DNA from: Methanobrevibacter_A sp964547125
GTDB lineage: Archaea > Methanobacteriota > Methanobacteria > Methanobacteriales > Methanobacteriaceae
DNA: 20,062 nt
NCBI GenBank assembly: GCA_964547125.1
Contig: CAZJLS010000025.1
Span: 1-20,062, forward strand
Reading direction: 5' to 3'
Shown in pieces: positions 1 through 6,234 of this stretch. Position 1 is the stretch's first letter. Each line of letters starts with the position of its first letter. The translations under genes and the position numbers were made by a program. A model generated the notes under the pieces. It was not told where the DNA came from, did not search any database, and saw only the letters and a program-made list of their open reading frames with translations.

Positions 1-7
1 TCAAAAC

Positions 8-37
8 AAGAAAAAAAGAAAAATAAAAACAAAAAAC
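8..37 (-). terminator. Oligo-T terminator after the zinc-ribbon gene
   Basis: Read on the minus strand, the bases beyond the stop of the gene that ends at 76 are a series of T tracts (A tracts on the plus strand) without a convincing stem-loop. Archaeal RNA polymerase stops at such T tracts, so this is the probable end of that transcript. The genome is A+T-rich throughout, which limits confidence. Confidence 0.35.
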
Positions 38-75
38 CTTAACTTGATAGCAATGCTTAAAATATATAATTAATA

Positions 76-609
76 TTAGTCTGTTAAGTCTAGTGATGTT
101 GATGTTAATGTGTTTTTTTCACATTTTGGACATTGTGGAGTTTCAATATCTAATTTTATTGTTTTGTTACAATTGGGACATTGAAATTCTTCGTAATTAA
201 ATCTTCCTACATCAAAATTTAGTTTATAAAAGTTTGAATCGAAATTACAGTATTTTATAAATATTTCTTCCACATCTTTAATTGTGAATGGATTGTTATC
301 TGTATATTTAAGGCAATCATTAATTATTTCTTCGTTTGGTTTTTCTTTTATTAATTCGTTTATGTGTTTGCCTTGTTTTATGTCTTCATCTTTTGGAGCA
401 TATACTCTTATGTAATGGTTACATTGATTGCAGTATCCTTCATATATACTTCCTTGTAACATGTTAGGTTTTATTAATGAACTTGTAAGTTCTGTTAAAG
501 GAACTTCATGAATCTTATTATTTTCACTATCAAAATAGAATATAAATGGTTCATCTTTTAAGTATTCGAAACCACAGTCATTACATGAATATTTAGTAAG
601 TTTACCCAA
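76..609 (-). CDS. Zinc-ribbon protein of unknown function
   Basis: A protein of about 177 residues with four CxxC pairs. Counting from the preferred TTG start they are C9/C12 with C60/C63, and C144/C147 with C160/C163, so two zinc ribbons are likely, one split over the N-terminal third and one compact at the C-terminus. The middle is acidic and lysine-rich, with no membrane segment or signal peptide, so it is probably cytosolic. I do not recognise a family with a known role; CxxC-rich small proteins of this type often bind nucleic acid or other proteins, but that is general knowledge and not shown here. A GTG at 618 would add three residues, but AGGTG lies six bases before the TTG and overlaps that GTG, so TTG at 609 is preferred. 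It appears to be a single-gene unit. Confidence 0.75.
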   Translation of the reverse strand: MGKLTKYSCNDCGFEYLKDEPFIFYFDSENNKIHEVPLTELTSSLIKPNMLQGSIYEGYCNQCNHYIRVYAPKDEDIKQGKHINELIKEKPNEEIINDCLKYTDNNPFTIKDVEEIFIKYCNFDSNFYKLNFDVGRFNYEEFQCPNCNKTIKLDIETPQCPKCEKNTLTSTSLDLTD

Positions 610-615
610 TATTAA

Positions 616-620
616 CACCT
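616..620 (-). promoter_or_regulatory. Ribosome binding site favouring a TTG start
   Basis: AGGTG on the minus strand, six bases upstream of the TTG codon at 609-607. The GTG at 618-616 that would otherwise be the start lies inside this motif and has no ribosome binding site of its own. Confidence 0.5.
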
Positions 621-715
621 AGATTATAAATATTTTTTTATAGGAATATGTATTTTTTTATTTGAATTTAGGAAATAAATGGTGAAATTCATAAATTAAA
701 ATAATTGTGAACCTT

Positions 716-728
716 AAAACAAAAAAAA
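716..728 (-). terminator. Oligo-T tract after the TPR gene
   Basis: On the minus strand a run of eight Ts preceded by G and further Ts follows the TPR gene stop at 759 by about 30 bases. No hairpin is visible. This is a plausible archaeal T-tract terminator. Confidence 0.3.
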
Positions 729-758
729 CAAAGTAAAATTACATTAATTTTCTGCTTT

Positions 759-1148
759 TCATGCATTTAATGACTGTTCAAGGTTTTTTAAAACAATACC
801 TCTATTGAACCTAATGTTTACATCATCAGGATTGATTTTTAAAGCTTTATCATATACTTTTACTGCTTCTTCAAGTTTGCCTTGGAATTCTAATGTTATT
901 GCTTTATTATGTAATGCTTCAACAGATTTAGGGTTTCTTATGAGTATTGTGTTGAAACAGTCTAATGCTTCATCAAAATCCCTTCTGATTTGAGCTTGAA
1001 TACCTTTATCTAAAAGTACAGCTGGACTGTCTTTGTTAAATCTTATTTTTTCGCTTATAAAAACTCCGCATATTGCACATATTTCTTCAAGTATGCTCAT
1101 CTCATTTTCACATTCAAAGCAAAAAATTGTCTCCATTTTAATTCCCAT
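759..1148 (-). CDS. Small zinc-ribbon TPR protein
   Basis: A 129-residue protein with two parts. The N-terminus has C10/C13 and C24/C27, a compact zinc ribbon. From about residue 43 onward there are two full tetratricopeptide repeats (about 43-76 and 77-110), each with the usual small and large residue spacing and an NP at the end (NPKS, NPDD), then a partial third repeat. TPR proteins are scaffolds for protein contacts; the partner cannot be told from the sequence. The start is ATG at 1148, with a second in-frame ATG at 1136 that has a GGA six bases upstream; either could be used. The gene stands alone, with T tracts downstream and an A+T-rich promoter region upstream. Short TPR proteins with a zinc ribbon are common in Methanobacteriales. 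Confidence 0.8.
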   Translation of the reverse strand: MGIKMETIFCFECENEMSILEEICAICGVFISEKIRFNKDSPAVLLDKGIQAQIRRDFDEALDCFNTILIRNPKSVEALHNKAITLEFQGKLEEAVKVYDKALKINPDDVNIRFNRGIVLKNLEQSLNA

Positions 1149-1302
1149 AAAAAAATTTTATAACCGTTCTAAAATATACGAATTGTTCTAATTCATACAA
1201 ACTAAAGTTTTATTGAAAATAGTATATAAACTTATTGATTAAAAAAAATCCACTAAAAACACACAAAGAAAAAAAACAAGACTAACAAATAAAATAAAAA
1301 TT

Positions 1303-1322
1303 AATAAAAAAAATAAAAAATA
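1303..1322 (-). terminator. Oligo-T terminator of tRNA-Leu
   Basis: Immediately after the tRNA 3' end the minus strand carries runs of six and eight Ts, with further T tracts for another 40 bases. This is the expected signal for stopping a short archaeal tRNA transcript. Confidence 0.55.
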
Positions 1323-1325
1323 GAG

Positions 1326-1409
1326 TGCGGGAGACGGGACTTGAACCCGCGAAGGGACTAACCCAATAGGCCCTCAACCTATCGCCTTTGACCACTCGAC
1401 CACCCCCGC
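1326..1409 (-). tRNA. tRNA-Leu (anticodon GAG)
   Basis: An 84-base class II tRNA on the minus strand. The seven-pair acceptor stem forms fully with one G-U pair (GCGGGGG with CTCCCGC), the discriminator base is A, the T arm is GCGGG-TTCAAGT-CCCGT, and the anticodon stem ATAGG/CCTAT closes the loop TTGAGGG, placing GAG at positions 34-36, which reads CUC and CUU leucine codons. The long variable arm is typical of tRNA-Leu. No intron is present and the CCA end is not encoded, so it must be added by the CCA-adding enzyme. Confidence 0.97.
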
Positions 1410-1455
1410 ATTATTAAATTAAAAATAATACAGTAATCAATATTTATGAAAATAA

Positions 1456-1466
1456 TTATATATAAA
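1456..1466 (-). promoter_or_regulatory. TATA box of tRNA-Leu
   Basis: The minus strand reads TTTATATATAA about 47 bases upstream of the mature tRNA 5' end and just beyond the stop of the DUF371 gene. This matches the strong TTTATATA box A of methanogen stable-RNA genes and would place the transcript start roughly 20-25 bases before the tRNA, leaving a short leader for RNase P. Confidence 0.6.
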
Positions 1467-1471
1467 CTTAA

Positions 1472-1894
1472 CTACTCCAATATTATTTCAACATCCAAGA
1501 CCTCACCATTAGCCAAATCAGAAATAAGCCCCACATCCAAATCCCTTGCCGCTTTATCAGCACGAACCATCAAAGTCCTATCACAAACAAAAGTACTCTT
1601 ACGACAAACAATATCACTAGGATGACAAAGAGTCAAACCATCATCACCCCACCCACAAATAGAATCAAAACCATTAACAGTCCTCAAATTAACAACAACA
1701 CGAGTATCACAAGATTTAAGCTTAGATTTAAACTCCTCAGGAAAATCCAACATAGTCCTATCCATATCCAAACCAATAATACAATCACCACTCAAAGTCA
1801 AATCCTTATCAGTAGTAATTTCAAATGTAGACTTATGCCTACTTGTAACATTCTCATGACCATATGCCTGAATATTAAACTTAAAAACACACAT
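1472..1894 (-). CDS. DUF371 family archaeal protein
   Basis: About 140 residues matching, as far as I can recognise, the archaeal DUF371 family. The N-terminal part has the family-like stretch AYGHENV followed by a conserved basic turn, then LSGDCIIGLDMD, and a C-terminal half with VCDRTLMVRADKAARDL. The function is unknown. No signal peptide or membrane helix is seen. An upstream GTG at 1918 would add eight mostly aromatic residues; the ATG at 1894 is preferred because the protein then begins directly at the conserved beta strand. The gene is divergent from the GIY-YIG gene, with only 36 bases between start codons. Its codons are rich in T and G (13 of the first 20 end in T), the reverse of its neighbour. 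Confidence 0.8.
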   Translation of the reverse strand: MCVFKFNIQAYGHENVTSRHKSTFEITTDKDLTLSGDCIIGLDMDRTMLDFPEEFKSKLKSCDTRVVVNLRTVNGFDSICGWGDDGLTLCHPSDIVCRKSTFVCDRTLMVRADKAARDLDVGLISDLANGEVLDVEIILE

Positions 1895-1930
1895 AATATA
1901 ATAATATAAAAAATACACTATATAATAATA
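1895..1930. promoter_or_regulatory. Compact divergent promoter region
   Basis: Only 36 A+T bases, including TATAATA and AATATAAAAA runs, separate the start codons of the DUF371 and GIY-YIG genes. With archaeal TATA boxes placed about 25 bases before transcription starts, both transcripts must be leaderless or nearly so, or their promoter elements must lie partly inside the opposite gene. No ribosome binding site is visible for either gene. Confidence 0.45.
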
Positions 1931-2362
1931 ATGAAAGGAACATACACACTAATAATAAACAAAAAAGAAAAAGAAACCATAAAAATAGGTGCACTAGGAA
2001 AAATAGAATTCAAAAAAGGCTACTACCTCTACACGGGATCAGCAATGAACAGCCTAATACCCCGACTAAAAAGACACCTATCAAAAAATAAAAAACTACA
2101 CTGGCACATAGACTACCTACTAAAAAATGCAGAAATAGAAGAAATAATATTTACAGACTCACTAAAAAAAATAGAATGCCAAATTGCAGATAACATAAAC
2201 ACACTCGAAAATATTCCAAATTTCGGATGCAGCGACTGCCAATGCACCTCCCACCTACATTACACAAAAACAAAAAAAGAAGCCATAAAAAATGTTAAAA
2301 AAGCATATGAAAAATTAAATGTTCCAGTTTATGATTTAAACTACTTAAACAATATAAGTTAA
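1931..2362 (+). CDS. DUF123 GIY-YIG nuclease-like protein
   Basis: A 143-residue protein of the DUF123 branch of the GIY-YIG superfamily, found alone or fused to endonuclease III in archaea. Visible features are the GTY strand at residues 3-5 (the GIY position), GYYLYTGSA at 30-38 (the YIG position, here YTG), the basic RLKRHL helix at 45-50, HWHID at 57-61, and a C-terminal cluster C100, C103, C105 and H108 (GCSDCQC) that could bind metal. The family is thought to act on DNA, but no activity is established for most members. The start ATG gives the conserved N-terminus directly. Its last 18 bases overlap the end of the convergent STAS-like gene. Only one of the first 20 codons ends in T. Confidence 0.85.
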   Translation: MKGTYTLIINKKEKETIKIGALGKIEFKKGYYLYTGSAMNSLIPRLKRHLSKNKKLHWHIDYLLKNAEIEEIIFTDSLKKIECQIADNINTLENIPNFGCSDCQCTSHLHYTKTKKEAIKNVKKAYEKLNVPVYDLNYLNNIS

Positions 2363-2677
2363 ACTATAAAACACTATTTTAGCGCCTATAAAAAAGTTAA
2401 AACCTAAATACAAATTATACAAAATCACATACACTCTTTTTAAACCTTCATAAACCTGCAACAAAATCATATATATATTAGATTCAGATACTTTAATATT
2501 GGAATTATATTTTTGTTGCATATACTCCTGTGCAAAAGATTCACTTACAAATTCAACACCCTCAAAATCACAAATCATATCTTCTTCCCCGTTTTGGATT
2601 TCGAAAATTTTTCTTGCAAGAACTCGCATACCCAAATCTTTAGAGAATTTATCTTTAATATTTACAACAGTAGTCAT
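2345..2677 (-). CDS. STAS-like DUF4325 domain protein with odd tail
   Basis: The first 65 residues look like a STAS-like DUF4325 domain: a short strand (TTVVNIKD), a helix, then DMICDFEGVEFVSESFAQEY, matching the family pattern of a buried DF followed by V-S-SFA. Such proteins usually work with RsbW-type ATP-binding partners in partner-switch signalling or are fused to ATPase domains. From residue 68 the sequence changes to about 43 mostly hydrophobic and aromatic residues that do not look like the rest of the fold. The switch falls in a TA-dinucleotide run (2469-2478), and a different frame from there reads IYDFVAGL and then stops. A slipped repeat is therefore possible. The listed end overlaps the convergent DUF123 gene. 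The start ATG has only a weak, distant purine stretch upstream. Confidence 0.6.
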   Translation of the reverse strand: MTTVVNIKDKFSKDLGMRVLARKIFEIQNGEEDMICDFEGVEFVSESFAQEYMQQKYNSNIKVSESNIYMILLQVYEGLKRVYVILYNLYLGFNFFIGAKIVFYSLTYIV

Positions 2678-3063
2678 AATATCATTTTTTCCTTTTTTAT
2701 TTTTAATTTTTCATATTAATTATCCATTTACTACTGTTCACACCCATTCAACATAACATTCTAAAGTAAACCTATATTTTTATATTTAATATTTTTTTAC
2801 AAAACATTGAAACAATTATATTTATAACACAAACATAAATAAAACCTAATAGCTTGATGATAACCTAAAAATCCAATAATAAAACTAACAATAAACATAA
2901 TTAAAGGAATAATCAAAGTATCCATAATATTTAAAGCATTTTTTTAAGATACACACTATCTGGATTCAACTTCAAAAGTATATAAGCCAACACAAACAAT
3001 GTTAAATCCATAACAAAACCAATCCTTTATATTGATATCATTATAAATTTTCGATATATAATT
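2678..3063. other. Sparse intergenic region
   Basis: 386 bases without an intact long gene. It contains a minus-strand AAATATAAAAATATA element near 2773-2787 that may be the promoter of the STAS-like gene, a possible broken small membrane protein gene (2797-3011), and A+T-rich sequence with a TTTATAAT element near 3036-3046 that could drive it. The flavoprotein gene ends at 3064 without a strong T tract. No RNA gene or repeat was seen. Confidence 0.5.
2797..3011 (-). pseudogene. Frameshifted small membrane protein gene (candidate)
   Basis: Two short minus-strand frames lie end to end: 26 codons from ATG 3011 to TAA 2931, and 42 codons from ATG 2925 to TAA 2797. They join into one protein of about 71 residues if a run of seven As (Ts on plus, 2939-2945) is read as eight. 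The joined product begins MDLTLFVLAYILLKLNP and continues through KKNALNIMDTLIIPLIMF into a second strongly hydrophobic stretch, so it would have two membrane-spanning segments and a cysteine-rich tail. I do not recognise it. Codons are like those of neighbouring T-ending genes. It may be a decayed gene, a slippage-dependent gene, a sequencing error, or two independent small proteins. Confidence 0.4.
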
Positions 3064-3597
3064 TTATAAACTTTTTCCAAGCCCATATGCTTCTTTAGGA
3101 TATTGTGAAAATTCTGTCATACTTACCGTTCCACACCCATATCCAAGAATTCTACCTTTATCTTCAAGATTAAGATATTTAATTAAAGTATTATAATGTG
3201 ATTCTAATGCTTCAAATGTCCAATTTTCATTATTCCATGCAACGGTTAATAATGCAGATTTATAATGTTTGTTTTGTATAGTACTATTTCTTGAACAGAA
3301 CCTGTCTATTAATGTTTTAAGTTGTGCAGACATTCCATAATAATATAATGGCGTTACAAATACAAGCATGTCTGAATTTAAGATTTGTTCTCTGAAAATA
3401 GTCATATCATCATTTAATATGCAAGGCCCTTCATATCCACAATTTATACATCCGGTACATGGTTGTATGTTTGAATTTGCTGCATCTATTTCTATTATTT
3501 CATGTCCTACTTCTTCAGCTCCTTTTATGAAGTTTTTTGCAAGTAAATTTGATGAGCCATTTATATTTGGACTTCCTTTTAATACTGCTATTTTCAT
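3064..3597 (-). CDS. Iron-sulfur flavoprotein / NADPH-dependent FMN reductase family
   Basis: A 177-residue flavodoxin-fold protein. The N-terminus KIAVLKGSPNINGSSN is the phosphate-binding loop for FMN, and FVTPLYYYGMSAQLKTLIDR (about 80-99) is the second flavin-contact segment. Between them C47, C50, C53 and C59 have the C-x2-C-x2-C-x5-C spacing of the compact cysteine motif of methanogen iron-sulfur flavoproteins, which bind one 4Fe-4S cluster next to FMN. Such proteins pass electrons from ferredoxin or reduce small oxidants; the substrate here is unknown. It is the last gene of the leftward oxidoreductase cluster, 36 bases after the TIGR04076 gene, with GAGGT about nine bases before the ATG. 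Confidence 0.85.
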   Translation of the reverse strand: MKIAVLKGSPNINGSSNLLAKNFIKGAEEVGHEIIEIDAANSNIQPCTGCINCGYEGPCILNDDMTIFREQILNSDMLVFVTPLYYYGMSAQLKTLIDRFCSRNSTIQNKHYKSALLTVAWNNENWTFEALESHYNTLIKYLNLEDKGRILGYGCGTVSMTEFSQYPKEAYGLGKSL

Positions 3598-3633
3598 TTT
3601 TTTTTTACCTCTTAAATTAATATTGTTTTAAAC

Positions 3634-3960
3634 TTATTCATTTTTAGATTCTATATCTGTTGCTTCCAGTTTCATAATTACAGGTCTTAAACCATCATTA
3701 CATGATACTATTGCAACACCAGGTTTTTTAATCCAATCAGAGTAATACCACTCGTCACTGACACCATGTGCTAATGCAAAAACATATTGATAAATGGCTT
3801 TCCATGCTTCATCACAGAACCCATCAGGTTTAGCATAATCTGCATAGTATACCTCTCCCTCATTCATTAAAGGACATATGCTTAAATTATCAACACCATA
3901 TTCTTTGGCTAAATCTTTCTGTAGTGTAGTTTTTAATATTGTGATTTTAACTTTTTTCAT
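3634..3960 (-). CDS. TIGR04076 family protein
   Basis: A 108-residue protein that matches the TIGR04076 family as I know it: an N-terminal strand pair, then CPLMNEG (C29), GFCDEAW (C49) and a terminal VSCNDGLRPVIMKL (C87). The three cysteines are the conserved marks of the family, which is of unknown function but is often found near flavodoxin-type reductases and aldo/keto reductases. No membrane segment is present. It sits 35 bases after the hydrolase gene and 36 before the flavoprotein gene, so it is probably co-transcribed with both. The conserved cysteines could bind a metal or take part in redox chemistry; that is inference. Confidence 0.8.
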   Translation of the reverse strand: MKKVKITILKTTLQKDLAKEYGVDNLSICPLMNEGEVYYADYAKPDGFCDEAWKAIYQYVFALAHGVSDEWYYSDWIKKPGVAIVSCNDGLRPVIMKLEATDIESKNE

Positions 3961-3995
3961 AAACTTATTACTCTCTTTTAAAATGAAGATTTTCT

Positions 3996-4970
3996 TTATA
4001 GGTTTTCTTTATAAAATTCTTCTATTTTGTCAAAAGGTATAAGCTCTAAGTTGTCATATAAATCTGTATGAACTGCATTAGGTATTATTAATAATTCTTT
4101 ATTATCCCCTTTAAGTTTTTCATATTCATCTTTACTAAAGTAACAAGAATGTGCATTTTCACCATGTATCATAAGCACTGCAGATTTTATTTCATCACTA
4201 TATGTTAGTATTGGTTGGTTAATAAATGAAATACAACCTACAGTGTTCCATCCATCATTAGAGTTTAATGAACGTTTATGATATCCTCTTTCTGTTTTAT
4301 AATATGCATGGTAATCTTTTACAAAGTCTGGTGCATCTTCTGGAAGTGGATCTACAACTCCTCCCATCCTTACATATTCTCCGTTTTTATAGTCTTCTGT
4401 TCTTTGATTGTTAATCATTGTTTTCATTTCATATCTTGCATCAGGGTTATCTGCTTCATCAAAGTACCCTTTTGCATTTATACGTGACATATTGTACATT
4501 GTTGAAGTTACTGTTGCTTTAACTCTTGTATCTAATATTGCAGTATTTAGTGCCATTCCTCCCCATCCACAGATTCCAAGTATCCCTATTTTTTCTGGAT
4601 TAACTTCAGGATTTGTGATTAGGTAGTCAACTGCTGCTTGGAAGTCTTCTGTGTTTATATCTGGTGATGCCATGTATCTTGGTTCTCCCCCACTTTCACC
4701 AGTAAATGATGGGTCGAATGCTATTGTTAAGAATCCTTTTTCCGCTAGTTTTTGTGCATATAAACCTGAAGATTGTTCTTTCACTGCTCCAAATGGTCCA
4801 CTTATTGCTATTGCAGGTAGGTTTCCATTGTGTTCTTTTGGTTCGTATTGGTCTGCAGCGAGTGTTATCCCATATCTGTTGTGGAATGTTATTTTTTTAT
4901 GTTCTATATTTGGATTTTTTGGGAATACCTTATCCCATTCCTTTGTTAGTTTTAATTCTTGGTTTTTCAT
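3996..4970 (-). CDS. Alpha/beta hydrolase, YcjY/DLH-like
   Basis: A 324-residue alpha/beta hydrolase without a signal peptide. The oxyanion-side strand is AIAISGPFGAVKEQSS (about 54-69), followed by GFLTIAFDPSFTGESGG (79-95). The nucleophile-elbow region is GICGWGG at 132-138, and the probable catalytic histidine is H301 in NAVHTDLYD. Many relatives have a serine where W136 stands here, so either C134 is the nucleophile or the enzyme is atypical. Substrate unknown; the family includes esterases and dienelactone-hydrolase-like enzymes. GAGG lies upstream of the ATG. Its start codon falls inside the 55-base sequence duplicated across the assembly gap; with the duplicate removed, the gene would start 32 bases after the aldo/keto reductase stop, as expected for an operon. 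Confidence 0.85.
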   Translation of the reverse strand: MKNQELKLTKEWDKVFPKNPNIEHKKITFHNRYGITLAADQYEPKEHNGNLPAIAISGPFGAVKEQSSGLYAQKLAEKGFLTIAFDPSFTGESGGEPRYMASPDINTEDFQAAVDYLITNPEVNPEKIGILGICGWGGMALNTAILDTRVKATVTSTMYNMSRINAKGYFDEADNPDARYEMKTMINNQRTEDYKNGEYVRMGGVVDPLPEDAPDFVKDYHAYYKTERGYHKRSLNSNDGWNTVGCISFINQPILTYSDEIKSAVLMIHGENAHSCYFSKDEYEKLKGDNKELLIIPNAVHTDLYDNLELIPFDKIEEFYKENL

Positions 4971-5004
4971 TTGTTTTATTCCTCAATTTATAATTTGTTT
5001 TATT
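4950..5004. repeat. 55-base duplicate, left copy
   Basis: Identical to 5105-5159, base for base, and ending exactly where the run of Ns begins. It contains the first seven codons of the hydrolase and its ribosome binding region. See the gap entry. Confidence 0.95.
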
Positions 5005-5104
5005 NNNNNNNNNNNNNNNNNNNNNNNNNNNNNNNNNNNNNNNNNNNNNNNNNNNNNNNNNNNNNNNNNNNNNNNNNNNNNNNNNNNNNNNNNNNNNNNN
5101 NNNN
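5005..5104. other. Assembly gap (100 Ns)
   Basis: Exactly 100 undefined bases. The two flanks are the same 55-base sequence, so the two contigs overlap by 55 bases at their ends. This is the pattern left when contigs sharing a terminal k-mer are scaffolded with a fixed gap. The most economical reading is that no sequence is missing and the two copies are one. Confidence 0.98.
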
Positions 5105-5159
5105 TTTTAATTCTTGGTTTTTCATTTGTTTTATTCCTCAATTTATAATTTGTTTTATT
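5105..5159. repeat. 55-base duplicate, right copy
   Basis: Identical to 4950-5004, starting at the first defined base after the Ns. It includes two of the three bases of the aldo/keto reductase stop codon (TAA, 5160-5158 on the minus strand). Confidence 0.95.
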
Positions 5160-6015
5160 ATTTTTCTGCATGAACATCAAATGCATTTATTAACATTTCA
5201 CCCATACCTGGAGTGTTTGGATCATGCCTTCCTTTACCTGTGTCTAATGCTTTTATTTCATCTAATTCTTTATTTGTTAGTTTAAAGTCAAATATGTCCA
5301 TATTTGATTTAATGCGTTCCTCATGAGTAGATTTTGGGAAAACTATGATTCCTTCTTGATTTTCAAATCGAAGGATTACTTGTCCATTATCTTTATCATA
5401 TTTTTCAGCAATATTTGTTATTAGTGGATGATTTAATAAATCTTTATTTCCTTGTCCAAGTGGAGCCCATGCTTCAATTTTCACATTATCCTTTTTAAGA
5501 ATATTTCTAAGCTCTTTTTGTTGGAAATATGGGTTGAATTCTACTTGATTAACAGAAGGTAATGTGTCAAATTCTGGCATGTATTTATTCCATATTTCAG
5601 GTGTCATATTACTAACACCTATGGATAGTATTTTACCTTCTTCTTTTGCTTCTCCTAATGCTTTCCATGCTTCGGTTACTTCCATATATGGTTGATGTAA
5701 TAAATATAAATCTATATAATCTGTTTTGAGTTTTTTAAGAGATAAATCTATTGCTTTTTTAGCATCTTCATATTTATAGTCTTGTAACCATATTTTGCTT
5801 GTAATCCAAATGTCTTCACGAGGTGTATCTGCATCTTTTATTGCGTTTCCAACTTCTTCTTCGTTGAAATATGCTACTGCTGTGTCAATATGTTTTATAC
5901 CATATTCTAATGCTTTACTAACTGCTTTGTAGGTAGTTCCATCGTTTGGTATTTGAAATGTTCCAAATCCCATTGCAGGGATTTTATTGCCATCGTTTAA
6001 TTTAAAGTATTCCAT
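5158..6015 (-). CDS. Aldo/keto reductase
   Basis: A 285-residue NAD(P)H-dependent aldo/keto reductase, the usual length for the family. The TIM-barrel tetrad is complete: D44 (IDTAVAY), Y49, K74 (ITSKIW) and H107 (LYLLHQP). The cofactor region is seen in IGVSN (substrate-side loop) and in IIVFPKSTHEERIKSN near residue 230-245, the phosphate-contact segment typical of NADPH-binding members. It is closest in feel to the 2,5-diketo-gluconate/glyoxal reductase group that reduces small aldehydes and ketones. GAAGGAG lies nine bases before the ATG. It follows a broken NAD(P)-binding reductase gene and precedes the hydrolase, all leftward, opposite the MarR regulator at 6347. Confidence 0.95.
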   Translation of the reverse strand: MEYFKLNDGNKIPAMGFGTFQIPNDGTTYKAVSKALEYGIKHIDTAVAYFNEEEVGNAIKDADTPREDIWITSKIWLQDYKYEDAKKAIDLSLKKLKTDYIDLYLLHQPYMEVTEAWKALGEAKEEGKILSIGVSNMTPEIWNKYMPEFDTLPSVNQVEFNPYFQQKELRNILKKDNVKIEAWAPLGQGNKDLLNHPLITNIAEKYDKDNGQVILRFENQEGIIVFPKSTHEERIKSNMDIFDFKLTNKELDEIKALDTGKGRHDPNTPGMGEMLINAFDVHAEK

Positions 6016-6234
6016 AAGTTATAACTCCTTCATTATGTTTATTGTTTTTTTCTATGTCTTGTATTTTTGATGCATCTCCTTGTATACTGTCTAGGTTTGG
6101 GTTGTCTACTATTTTTTTGTGGTGTTTCTTGAGAATTGTGTTATTTGGTATTTGTTTGTTTTTATTAGTTTTTTGAGTGTTGCGTTTCCAAGTTTTCCTG
6201 TTGCTCCAAGTATTATGATTTTTTCTTTTGTCAT
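6016..6234 (-). pseudogene. Remnant NAD(P)-binding (NmrA/SDR-like) reductase
   Basis: From ATG 6234 the frame reads MTKEKIIILGATGKLGNATL, a Rossmann GxxGxxG nucleotide-binding loop of the NmrA/atypical SDR type, then stops at TAG (6111-6109) after 41 codons. If the run of seven As before the stop (Ts on plus, 6112-6118) is read as eight, the frame continues IVDNPNLDSIQGDASKIQDI, which is the expected next part of such a protein (strand, then GDA at the second cofactor-contact site). After about 25 more residues it runs into the ribosome binding site and start of the aldo/keto reductase, so some 200 residues of the normal protein are missing. The gene thus has a frameshift and a large truncation. 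It is first in the leftward cluster, directly behind the promoter. Confidence 0.75.

Noticed and set aside
1260..1322. A small RNA gene in the A-rich stretch beside tRNA-Leu
   Set aside because: The stretch is oligo-A/T with no stable secondary structure and is explained by termination of the tRNA.
4983..5186. Open frames running through the Ns
   Set aside because: They are produced by undefined bases and the duplicated 55-mer and have no protein-like content.
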